Shown one piece after another: positions 4,997 through 11,713 of a stretch of DNA of 11,713 bases (the first letter of the stretch is position 1; the number at the start of each line of letters is the position of its first letter). A program made the translations under genes and the position numbers. The notes beneath the pieces were generated by a model. It saw only the letters and a list, made by a program, of their open reading frames with translations. It had not been told where the DNA came from and did no database searches. Where the stretch lies: NCBI GenBank assembly GCA_003165095.1, contig PLSH01000346.1, positions 1 through 11,713 on the forward strand, written 5' to 3'. Source of the stretch: Acidobacteriaceae bacterium (GTDB taxonomy: Bacteria; Acidobacteriota; Terriglobia; Terriglobales; Acidobacteriaceae).

Positions 4997-6622
4997 CCCT
5001 TGAAGAGATTCTTCAATCCCCGGCCGGATGCACCGCTGCCCCTGTGGATGATCTTCCCAGTGGTCTTCGCCGCGCTTTATGCCAGCCATTTTCTGCTGCT
5101 GAACGTCCCTTATTACTGGGACGAGGCGGGTTACTATATTCCCGCCGCATGGGATTTTTTCCGCACCGGCTCGCTGATTCCGATCACCACGATCAGCAAC
5201 GCACATCCACCTCTGCCCAGCATCTACCTGGCGCTGTGGTGGAAGTCCTCCGGGTTCTATCCTGAAGTTACGCGCGAAGCCGTGCTGATGGTGGCCGCCC
5301 TCGGCCTGCTCGCCGTCTGGCGGTTGGCTAATCGCATAGTGGGCGTGGCCTCGGTCGCCTTCTGGACCACCGTGCTTACCGGCCTCTACCCCATCTGGTT
5401 TGCCCAGAGTTCGCTGGCCCACTCTGACATCTTTGCCGCAGCCTGCGCGTTGTGGGGCCTGGTCTACGCGTTGCCCCGGCGCGGCCGCAATCCCTGGGCC
5501 GCCGCGATCTGGTTCTCCCTGGCCGTACTCTCGAAAGAGACCGCCATCGCCATCCCGCTCACCATAGCCGCAATCAACCTCGTTGAGGGCTTTCGCCTTC
5601 GCTCTCCCGAGCGCTCCAGGCTGTGGCGCGAAGCCGCCTGGCTCTCTGCCTGCGTGTTCCCGCTGGCCGCCTGGTATGCCTACCACTACTTGAGGACCGG
5701 CTTCATATTCGGCAATCCCGAGTACCTGCGCTACAACGCCCAGGCCACGCTCTCGCCGCTACGCATCCTGGCTGCATTCGGACATCGCATCCTGCACCTC
5801 ACCGCGCACATGAACCTGTTTGTGCCCGTCATCATGGCTCTGGCCGCGCTGCTGCTCGCTCCGCTCCCCAATGCCGAGGGCCACGCTCGCGCAACCATCG
5901 ACCCACCCGTCCTCCGTCGCATTTTCCTGTTGCTGCTCGTTAATGCACTTTTGTTCAGCGTGCTGGGCGGCGCGCTGCTCACCCGCTATCTGCTTCCCAT
6001 GTATCCGCTGGTGCTGCTTCTCGCCGTTACCACTCTTTACCGCCGTGTGCCGTATTGGCAGGGTCTCGCCGTTTTATCGGCGGCCGCATTTGTTGCCGGC
6101 CTTTTCGTCAACCCTCCCTACGGCTTTGCTCCTGAAGACAACCTGGAATACGCTCGCGTAGTCCGCATGCAATTGTCCGGAATCGCGCAACTCGAGCATC
6201 GCTATCCCGGCGCTGCTGTCCTCACCGCCTGGCCCATGACCGACGAGCTCACCCGGCCTGAACTTGGCTATGTCAAGCGGCCATGGGACCCGGGCGACGT
6301 CGACCGCATCGACGACTTCTCCGCGGCCCAGATTGCCAAGGCTGCAGCGGAGCCCGAAAAATATTCAGCTGCTCTGGTTTTTTCAACTAAGTACGATCCA
6401 CCCTCCCCGCTGCTCACTCTGGGTGCGAAGAGCAAGCAACTCGATGAACGCTACTTCGGCATGCACCACGATCTGCCCCCGGAGCTCATCGCACAACAGT
6501 TGGGCGGCGCGCTGGTTTGGGAGCGGAAGGATCATGGCATGTGGATCGCTCTCATCCGCTTCGATCGGCAGCTCGAAACGCATTTAGACGGCGGCAGTGG
6601 ACAGCAACGGGCAATGCGCTGA
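4994..6622 (+). CDS. GT39/ArnT-type membrane glycosyltransferase
   Basis: This is a 542-residue polytopic membrane protein resembling the dolichyl-phosphate-mannose mannosyltransferase/ArnT group (GT39, GT-C fold), which moves a sugar from a polyprenyl-phosphate donor onto a protein or lipid at the outer face of the inner membrane. A first helix at about 18-36 leads into an external loop with the acidic pair D43-E44 in YYWDEAGYY, the usual catalytic motif. NAHPPLPS (69-76) and SSLAHSDIF (139-147, with D145) are further loop motifs of the family. About ten hydrophobic segments follow up to about residue 370, including LSKETAIAIP. The last about 160 residues form a soluble domain. Donor and acceptor cannot be told from the sequence. 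Translation starts at UUG with a good ribosome site. It is the last rightward gene before a convergent small gene 25 bases on. Confidence 0.85.
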   Translation: MPLKRFFNPRPDAPLPLWMIFPVVFAALYASHFLLLNVPYYWDEAGYYIPAAWDFFRTGSLIPITTISNAHPPLPSIYLALWWKSSGFYPEVTREAVLMVAALGLLAVWRLANRIVGVASVAFWTTVLTGLYPIWFAQSSLAHSDIFAAACALWGLVYALPRRGRNPWAAAIWFSLAVLSKETAIAIPLTIAAINLVEGFRLRSPERSRLWREAAWLSACVFPLAAWYAYHYLRTGFIFGNPEYLRYNAQATLSPLRILAAFGHRILHLTAHMNLFVPVIMALAALLLAPLPNAEGHARATIDPPVLRRIFLLLLVNALLFSVLGGALLTRYLLPMYPLVLLLAVTTLYRRVPYWQGLAVLSAAAFVAGLFVNPPYGFAPEDNLEYARVVRMQLSGIAQLEHRYPGAAVLTAWPMTDELTRPELGYVKRPWDPGDVDRIDDFSAAQIAKAAAEPEKYSAALVFSTKYDPPSPLLTLGAKSKQLDERYFGMHHDLPPELIAQQLGGALVWERKDHGMWIALIRFDRQLETHLDGGSGQQRAMR

Positions 6623-6647
6623 ATGACTGCCGGCAGGCTCACCGTCC

Positions 6648-6893
6648 CTACAGCTTCTTCCTCCAAAACTCGAAGACCACGTACCCGACGAGCCCCGAGC
6701 ACAAGGCGATCGTCAAGTTTGTTCCCGTAAAAATGTCGTGAAGCGCAAAGGCCAGCGTCTTTCCCTTGCCGTTCGAGCGGATGAACTCGCCCATCAGCAG
6801 GTTCGAGTAAAAAAGAAAGACGATAAATGCAATCTCGACCAGCGCCCGCCAAATTGGGTGAGGTCTTCTCTGCGATGCGGGAAGTTGCGGCAT
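6648..6893 (-). CDS. Small two-helix membrane protein, function unknown
   Basis: This is an 81-residue protein I do not recognise by family. It has a basic, proline-containing N-terminus (residues 1-16), a hydrophobic helix at about 17-37 (ALVEIAFIVFLFYSNLLMGEF, carrying E20, N31 and E36), a polar loop at 38-59 and a second helix at about 60-76, ending in WRKKL. Both ends are predicted to be cytoplasmic. The ATG at 6893 was preferred over one at 6968, which would add 25 residues and reach far into the upstream intergenic region. A promoter-like TTGGCC-N17-TATGAT ends six bases before this ATG, consistent with a near-leaderless transcript. The gene converges with the glycosyltransferase gene and diverges from the secreted TPR gene. 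Its reality rests on the coherent two-helix pattern and the spacing. Confidence 0.62.
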   Translation of the reverse strand: MPQLPASQRRPHPIWRALVEIAFIVFLFYSNLLMGEFIRSNGKGKTLAFALHDIFTGTNLTIALCSGLVGYVVFEFWRKKL

Positions 6894-6899
6894 GGCCTC

Positions 6900-6928
6900 A
6901 TCATATCGGCCAACCCGAATCCGGCCAA
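6900..6928 (-). promoter_or_regulatory. Sigma-70-like promoter of the small membrane protein gene
   Basis: The minus strand reads TTGGCC, 17 bases, TATGAT (4 of 6 and 5 of 6 matches to the consensus), with the ideal spacer. The -10 box ends only six bases before the ATG at 6893, so transcription would begin at or next to the start codon. Confidence 0.42.
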
Positions 6929-6969
6929 TGGTTTTCGATTCGAACCCCGCCTCGCGTCGCTGAAACACC

Positions 6970-6975
6970 TATAAT
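6970..6975 (+). promoter_or_regulatory. TATAAT -10 box of the secreted TPR gene
   Basis: A perfect TATAAT lies nine bases before the GTG at 6985, in a 91-base gap between divergent genes. No -35 element or extended -10 TG is seen at the expected distance, and no Shine-Dalgarno precedes either candidate start (GTG 6985 or ATG 7009). This fits a leaderless or very short leader transcript, but six bases alone are weak evidence. Confidence 0.38.
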
Positions 6976-6984
6976 CACCCTGTC

Positions 6985-8637
6985 GTGCTTAATCTCTTCT
7001 CATTCCGCATGGGTGCCTGGCGGCAATTCGCAGCTGTGGCTGCCATCGCGGTTGTTTCCAATGTCTTTACATCGGTTTGTGCTTATGGCCAGGCCCCGTC
7101 GGACGCGGCACGAGCCGCGGCCGACCATGGCCGCATTCTGCTCGTCTTGCCCTTCGACAATCGCACCGGCCAATTCGGACTGGAGTGGATTCGCGAGGCC
7201 GCGGCCGACCTGCTCAGCAGCCGCTTTGCCTCGGCCGGATTCCAGCCCATGACCCGCGCCGACCGCATGTACGCCCTCGATCACCTTGGCCTGCCCCAGG
7301 GCTTTCAGCCCTCCCGCGCCAGTTCACTCAAACTCGCCCAGACCCTGGACGCGGATTCGATCGTGGTAGGCAGCTTCATGACCGACGGAACCGCGATCGT
7401 CGCCCAGGCCCAGCTCGTCGACGTGCCCCACCTGCGCATGAGCTCCGCTGTCACCGCTCGTGGCGAGATGCGAGACATGATCGCCGTCTTTGACTCCCTG
7501 GCCTGGAAGCTCACTCGCCAGCTCGATCCCTCCTTCAGCGTGGCGGAGGAAACCTTCGTCGCTGCCGGAAAGAGCATTCGCCTCGACGCCTACGAGCAGT
7601 ACATCCGCGGCATTACCGAGCCTGACCAGGCAGAGCGCCTGCGGCACCTGGAGCAGGCCGTGAAGCTGAGCCCCGGCTTCAGCCCCGCGTGGATGGCATT
7701 GGGCCGCGAAGACTATAGCAGCCAGCAGTACGAGCAGGCTGCTGCGGCATTCGACAGGGTAGACCGCAGCGGACTGGACGGATTGGAAGCCGGCTTTTAC
7801 GGCGGCCTTTCGCTACTGTTTTCAGGCAATTATCCGCAGGCAGAGAAGGCTTTTGCGAATGTTGCGAGGGTTCTGCCGCTGGCTGAAGTCGTGAATAACC
7901 AGGGGGTTGCCGTCAGCCGTCAAGGCCATGACGGCACTGCGCTTTTTGTCCAGGCCGCCTCAGCCGATCCCAACGACGCCGATTACCATTTCAACCTCGC
8001 CGTCAGCCTCAAACGCCACGGAGCTTCCACCGCGGCCCTGAACGAACTGACCCAATGCCTCAAGCTTCGCCCCAGTGACAGCGAGGCGCAGTCGCTCGAT
8101 CAGGTGTGGAAGGCTCGAGCCGCCGCACAAACCATGGCCGGGCCTGACGCCGCGACAAGCGTCGACCCGCTCGAGCGCATCGTTCGCACCTTCGATGCCG
8201 CCGCTTTCCGCCAGGCGGCGCTCATGCTGGACCAGATGGACTCAGAGCGCTTGGCCGCGCTCACCCCCGGGGAACGGGCCCTCAAGCTCTCTGCCCAGGC
8301 CAAAATCTACCTCGACCGCGGCCTGCTGCTGGAGGCCGAGCGGCTCTACCAGTCTGCCGTCGCCACGGACGGCAATGTGGCTGACGCTCATGCCGGACTC
8401 GCCGAGGTCCGCGAGCGCACCGGAGATGCCGGCGCGGCCCGCGGTGAGGCGCGCGCGGCTCTGGAACTGACGCCATCCGCCGATGCGTATCTTGTTCTTG
8501 GACGGCTGGATTACGCTGACAACCACTTCAGCGAGGCAAACAACGAGGCTCATGAAGCCCTCAAGCTTGACCCGGCCAGCCAGCCGGCAAAGGAACTGCT
8601 CGCGCAGGTCCTGGCCCGGACCGGCCAAAGCAAGTAG
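6985..8637 (+). CDS. Secreted TolB-like/TPR protein
   Basis: The 550-residue protein has a signal peptide (hydrophobic core at about 14-31, likely cleavage near AYGQA, residue 37). A domain at about 50-185 starts RILLVLPFDNRTGQFGLEW and contains GLPQGFQPSRAS and LDADSIVVGSF; it resembles the alpha/beta domain of TolB N-termini and similar envelope proteins. From about 205 to the end, TPR-like helix pairs occur, for example AWMALGREDYSSQQYEQAAA, DYHFNLAVSLKRHGASTAAL and AYLVLGRLDYADNHFSEANN, with linkers between. Such proteins sit in the periplasm and bind partners; no enzymatic motif is visible. The start is uncertain: GTG at 6985 or ATG at 7009, both keeping the signal peptide. It runs into nfeD after 31 bases, so it may share a transcript and a task with the NfeD-slipin pair. 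No specific function is claimed. Confidence 0.82.
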   Translation: MLNLFSFRMGAWRQFAAVAAIAVVSNVFTSVCAYGQAPSDAARAAADHGRILLVLPFDNRTGQFGLEWIREAAADLLSSRFASAGFQPMTRADRMYALDHLGLPQGFQPSRASSLKLAQTLDADSIVVGSFMTDGTAIVAQAQLVDVPHLRMSSAVTARGEMRDMIAVFDSLAWKLTRQLDPSFSVAEETFVAAGKSIRLDAYEQYIRGITEPDQAERLRHLEQAVKLSPGFSPAWMALGREDYSSQQYEQAAAAFDRVDRSGLDGLEAGFYGGLSLLFSGNYPQAEKAFANVARVLPLAEVVNNQGVAVSRQGHDGTALFVQAASADPNDADYHFNLAVSLKRHGASTAALNELTQCLKLRPSDSEAQSLDQVWKARAAAQTMAGPDAATSVDPLERIVRTFDAAAFRQAALMLDQMDSERLAALTPGERALKLSAQAKIYLDRGLLLEAERLYQSAVATDGNVADAHAGLAEVRERTGDAGAARGEARAALELTPSADAYLVLGRLDYADNHFSEANNEAHEALKLDPASQPAKELLAQVLARTGQSK

Positions 8638-8668
8638 GACCCAGCCGGAGGTCCTGAAGGAGTAAGCC

Positions 8669-10006
8669 ATGCTTCAGCGCAGGGTCACCTTCTCAATCGT
8701 GGTTGGCCTCTTTGTGGCGTTTCTGACACTGGCCGGCGGATTCGGCATTTCAGCCTCCGCCCAGCAGCCGGTCGTCGAAAAGTTGGTTCTCGACGATACC
8801 ATTCAGCCGGTTACCGCCGATGAACTGAGCCGCGCCATCACCCGCGCTAACGCCGATGGAGCCCAGGCGCTGCTGGTGGAGCTCGACACGCCGGGCGGGC
8901 TTGTGGATTCGATGCGCACCATGGCCGGTGCAATTCTCGGTTCACGGGTTCCCGTCATCGTTTATGTGGGTCCGTCGGGAGCGCGGGCCGGATCGGCCGG
9001 TTTCTTCCTGCTTGAGGCTGCGGATGTTGCCGCCATGGCTCCCGGCACCGAGGCCGGCGCGGCCCACGTAGTCTTCGAAGTCGGCAAGCCGGACGCAACG
9101 GAGATGCAGAAGGTCGAAAATGACGCTGAGGCTTTTCTGCGCTCCTACGTAACCCGGCGAAACCGCAATGCCGAGGCCGCCGCGGCCGCGGTGGAATCGT
9201 CGCACTCCTACACGGCTGAGGAGGCGCTCAATCAGCACCTCATCGACCTGGTCTCAAACAGCGACGCGCAACTGCTTGCCTCGCTCGACGGCCGCGAGAT
9301 CACCCGCATGGACGGGAGCAAACAGACGCTCCACCTGGCCGGCGCGCGCATCGAGTTGCTGCGCCCCACGCTGCGCGACGGACTGCTCGGCTGGCTGGTC
9401 AACCCCAACATCGCACTCCTGTTCCTCGTTTTCGGAGCCTTGCTCATCTACCTCGAATTCAATACTCCCGGCACCATCGTTCCGGGCGCATTGGGAACGC
9501 TGATGGTGCTGCTGGCCATTTTTGCGCTCGACTTGCTGCCCATCCGCTACACCGCGGTTCTGCTGCTCATCGCCGCGCTGGTTTTACTGATGCTCGAGGC
9601 CAAGTTCGGCGGCCACGGCGCCCTGGCGATCGCCGGAATTGTCTGCCTCACATTCGGAACTCTGACCCTGGTGGCCGCGCCCATTCCTGAAATGGGCGTC
9701 AGCCCCTGGGTGGCCATCGCGGTCAGCGCCGCATTCGGTGTGATCACGGCGTTTCTTGTCCGAATCGCGGTCCGGGCGCGCCGGCGCAAGGCGCTGCTCG
9801 GCCCTGACGCCCTGGTGGGCTCCCGGGCGACGGCGATGGAATCGCTTGCTCCGCAAGGACACGTTCTGGTGGAGGGCGAAATCTGGCGCGCCATCGCCTC
9901 ACAGCCAGCTGCCGCCGGGGCAGCTTTGTTGGTCACCGGGCATGACCGGATGCTTCTCCGCGTCGAGCCGGCGCCCGCAATCCATCCGCACGCGACGCCG
10001 GTCTAA
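8669..10006 (+). CDS. nfeD: NfeD1b-type membrane serine protease (ClpP class)
   Basis: Long NfeD proteins are membrane proteases that, in the archaeon Pyrococcus (PH1510), cleave the hydrophobic tail of the neighbouring stomatin with a Ser-Lys dyad. Here the 445 residues show a signal peptide or anchor (8-31), then a ClpP-like periplasmic domain at about 35-205 with [10 protein letters not shown] (68-77), [12 protein letters not shown] with the likely nucleophile S109, and [13 protein letters not shown] (123-135). K148 in MQKVENDA lies 39 residues after S109, close to the 41 in PH1510, so it is the probable dyad lysine. About four to five transmembrane helices span 238-370, including [18 protein letters not shown] and [10 protein letters not shown]-terminal OB-like NfeD domain fills about 375-435 ([19 protein letters not shown]). 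AAGGAG at 8657-8662 fixes the start. It precedes the slipin gene, the classic arrangement. Confidence 0.93.
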   Translation: MLQRRVTFSIVVGLFVAFLTLAGGFGISASAQQPVVEKLVLDDTIQPVTADELSRAITRANADGAQALLVELDTPGGLVDSMRTMAGAILGSRVPVIVYVGPSGARAGSAGFFLLEAADVAAMAPGTEAGAAHVVFEVGKPDATEMQKVENDAEAFLRSYVTRRNRNAEAAAAAVESSHSYTAEEALNQHLIDLVSNSDAQLLASLDGREITRMDGSKQTLHLAGARIELLRPTLRDGLLGWLVNPNIALLFLVFGALLIYLEFNTPGTIVPGALGTLMVLLAIFALDLLPIRYTAVLLLIAALVLLMLEAKFGGHGALAIAGIVCLTFGTLTLVAAPIPEMGVSPWVAIAVSAAFGVITAFLVRIAVRARRRKALLGPDALVGSRATAMESLAPQGHVLVEGEIWRAIASQPAAAGAALLVTGHDRMLLRVEPAPAIHPHATPV

Positions 10007-10092
10007 CCCGGCTGGAGTACAATCCCTGCCTAGAGCCAATTGTTGCTTCGTCTGCCTTATCGTCAATTTCAGGTTCCAAGCGAGGAAACCCA

Positions 10093-10878
10093 ATGTTTGA
10101 TTCCATGACGCCGATTCTGATTTTCCTGGCCATCGTCGTTCTTTACCTGCTCAATTCCATCAAGATCCTTCGCGAATACGAGCGCGGGGTCATTTTCCGC
10201 CTGGGCCGGGCGCTGCCCGCGCCCAAGGGTCCGGGCATCATCCTTGTCTTCCGGCCCTTCGATCAGATGGTGCGTATCTCCCTGCGCCAGGATGTGCTGG
10301 AGGTTCCGCCCCAGGACGTAATTACCCGCGACAACGTGACCATCAAGGTGAATGCCGTGGTGACGCTGTATGTCGTGAATCCCAACGATGCGGCCATCAA
10401 GGTGGTCAACTACGTCTACCAGACCTCGCAGTTTGCGCAGACTACGCTACGCACAGTGCTGGGCGAGGTTGAGCTGGACACGCTGCTCAGTCATCGCGAC
10501 CAGCTCAACTTGAGAATCCAGACCATCATCGACCAGCGGACTGAACCGTTTGGGGTGAAGGTGATCTCGGTGGAAGTGAAGCAGGTGGACCTTCCCGATC
10601 AGATGCAGCGCGCCATGGCCAAGCAGGCCGAGGCGGAGCGCGAAAAGCGCGCCAAGGTTATCCACGCGGAAGGTGAGTTCGACGCCGCCCGGAAGCTGGT
10701 GGACGCAGCTGCGCTGATGGCCACGCAGCCGATGACGCTGCAATTGCGCTATCTGCAAACCCTCTCAGACATTGGCGTGGAAAAGAACTCAACGATCGTC
10801 TTCCCGCTGCCGCTGGAGATGATGACGCTGCTCAACAAGCTGGGGACGGCGGGAACGGCGCCTGCAGAGAAGCCGTAG
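10093..10878 (+). CDS. Slipin (SPFH/stomatin-family membrane protein)
   Basis: The 261-residue protein is a bacterial slipin. It has an N-terminal membrane segment (about 5-22) and then the SPFH domain (about 24-180) with [15 protein letters not shown] (25-39), the conserved [13 protein letters not shown] stretch and [17 protein letters not shown] charged coiled coil follows ([20 protein letters not shown], then [10 protein letters not shown]), and the tail ends in a hydrophobic [15 protein letters not shown]. That hydrophobic end is the type of site that NfeD cleaves in Pyrococcus stomatin. Slipins form large oligomers on membranes and are linked to membrane microdomains and protein quality control. 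GAGGA lies about six bases before the ATG. The 86-base gap after nfeD has no convincing terminator, so co-transcription is likely. Confidence 0.95.
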   Translation: MFDSMTPILIFLAIVVLYLLNSIKILREYERGVIFRLGRALPAPKGPGIILVFRPFDQMVRISLRQDVLEVPPQDVITRDNVTIKVNAVVTLYVVNPNDAAIKVVNYVYQTSQFAQTTLRTVLGEVELDTLLSHRDQLNLRIQTIIDQRTEPFGVKVISVEVKQVDLPDQMQRAMAKQAEAEREKRAKVIHAEGEFDAARKLVDAAALMATQPMTLQLRYLQTLSDIGVEKNSTIVFPLPLEMMTLLNKLGTAGTAPAEKP

Positions 10879-10998
10879 AACGCAACAGGGAAGATGCGGA
10901 GCCGGGGCTCGCGCCTGGATGCGGAACGCCGGTATTGCATTGTTCAGCCGATGCTGGGACAAGTTTGTTTTCAAATGCCATAAGGCCGGGGACAGGTT

Positions 10999-11709
10999 AT
11001 GAGGGGAGCTTTCGACGACCAGGAACTGGAGTCGGCCCGGTCCAGGCGTGACACCGAGCTCACGCTCGGCTCGGGCACCTTGTTGGCAATCTTTTTTGGC
11101 CTAATGCTTCTCTGCGGCCTTTGTTTTGGACTCGGCTATGCTGTAGGCCACCACGGCTCGCAGACGCCGACGGCCGACGCTTCGCAGACAGCGGCCGGTT
11201 CTCAGCCTTCAACAGGCGGAGGGTCGATTGCCAAGCCCTCAGCCACGACTCAGGCCGCCGCTATGCCTCCCGCCACTTCCGCTGACACCACTCAACAGCC
11301 GCCGGATACAACATCGGGCGCCACTCCTGTTGCCGCTGCGGAGACGCTACCTGCTCCGGCTCCATCCGCTCCATCGCCGGCGCAAACGCAGGTTCATCCC
11401 GCGCTTGCTTCTACGCCCGTCTCCAATCAGCCCAGCCAGCCCGCCGTTAATACGCGTCCTGCTTATGTGCCCACGGCGCAACCACCGGCGGCCCAACTGA
11501 TGGTCCAGATTGCCGCGGTCTCCAATACTGAAGACGCCGACGTGCTGACCAGCGCCCTGCGCAGGCGCGGTTACGCGGTTACCGCCCTCCGCGACCCCTA
11601 CGACAACCTCATCCACGTCCGCATCGGGCCCTTCAGCACTCCCGCCGAAGCCAACAACTGGCGCAATCGGCTGCTGAACGACGGGTATAACGCCATCGTG
11701 CAGCCGTGA
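10999..11709 (+). CDS. SPOR-domain membrane protein
   Basis: The 236-residue protein has a short cytoplasmic start (residues 1-22), one transmembrane helix (about 25-50, glycine-rich, GLCFGLGYAVG), a long linker of Pro, Ala, Thr, Ser and Gln (about 52-160) and a C-terminal SPOR domain (about 163-236) with LMVQIAAVSN, RRRGYAVTAL and HVRIGPFSTPAEANNWRNRL. SPOR domains bind glycan strands stripped of stem peptides, which accumulate at division septa, so the protein probably spans the periplasm from inner membrane to septal wall, as FtsN and DedD do. No division-specific motif outside SPOR is seen, so it is not called FtsN. The start at 10999 has only a weak GGACAGG ribosome site. It follows slipin after 120 bases; that gap holds only weak promoter- or hairpin-like sequence. 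The gene is complete, four bases before the window ends. Confidence 0.9.
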   Translation: MRGAFDDQELESARSRRDTELTLGSGTLLAIFFGLMLLCGLCFGLGYAVGHHGSQTPTADASQTAAGSQPSTGGGSIAKPSATTQAAAMPPATSADTTQQPPDTTSGATPVAAAETLPAPAPSAPSPAQTQVHPALASTPVSNQPSQPAVNTRPAYVPTAQPPAAQLMVQIAAVSNTEDADVLTSALRRRGYAVTALRDPYDNLIHVRIGPFSTPAEANNWRNRLLNDGYNAIVQP

Positions 11710-11713
11710 GCGC

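Noticed and set aside
6627..6636. Palindrome CTGCCGGCAG between convergent genes as a terminator
   Set aside because: It is a perfect palindrome with no room for a loop and no T-tract on either side.
10897..10912. Hairpin around GAGCCGGGGCTC after slipin as a terminator
   Set aside because: A stem of only four pairs with a four-base loop is possible, and no T-run follows.
10964..10992. GGGACA-N17-CATAAG as a promoter for the SPOR gene
   Set aside because: Only four of six bases match in each box, and the start would leave about six bases of leader; too weak to list.

Overview
The window looks like a chromosomal stretch from a motile member of the Acidobacteriota, most likely class Terriglobia. 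The basis is indirect: high-GC, codon-biased genes, a flagellin N-terminus of a style I associate with that group, a FlbD-MotA-MotB cassette, a DUF3467 protein, and a secreted TolB-like/TPR protein next to an NfeD-slipin pair. There are no tRNA or rRNA genes, insertion sequences, integrases, phage genes or CRISPR repeats. It reads as ordinary core chromosome rather than an island.

Region 1 (1-2948) is motility. A flagellin gene, cut by the left edge, runs leftward. Facing it, flbD, motA and motB run rightward as a tight operon. Between them lie two divergent promoters of the flagellar sigma-28 (FliA) type, each with an exact 11-base spacer. This suggests that filament and stator genes are switched on together as late flagellar genes.

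Region 2 (about 2949-6622) starts with a lone leftward yjbQ-family gene. A rightward run follows: a small TPR protein, a MagIII-like DNA glycosylase that overlaps it by four bases, a DUF3467 protein and a GT39-type membrane glycosyltransferase. Two degenerate AGTCCCT-type repeat tracts lie in opposite orientations at 2977-3022 and 4950-4984. The second one ends in the Shine-Dalgarno sequence of the glycosyltransferase gene, which starts with UUG.

Region 3 (6648-11709) is envelope-related. A tiny two-helix membrane protein runs leftward and is divergent from a secreted TolB-like/TPR protein. Behind the latter come NfeD (membrane serine protease of the ClpP class), slipin (SPFH/stomatin family) and a SPOR-domain protein. 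NfeD and slipin are a classic pair thought to act in membrane quality control. The TPR and SPOR genes, in the same orientation, may be partners at the inner membrane and cell wall.

No dramatic new system is evident. The points most worth following are the paired sigma-28 promoters, the glycosylase with a substituted lysine and a three-cysteine remnant of an iron-sulfur motif, the intergenic repeat family, and the TPR-NfeD-slipin-SPOR grouping. Family assignments rest on motif recognition by eye; no search was run.
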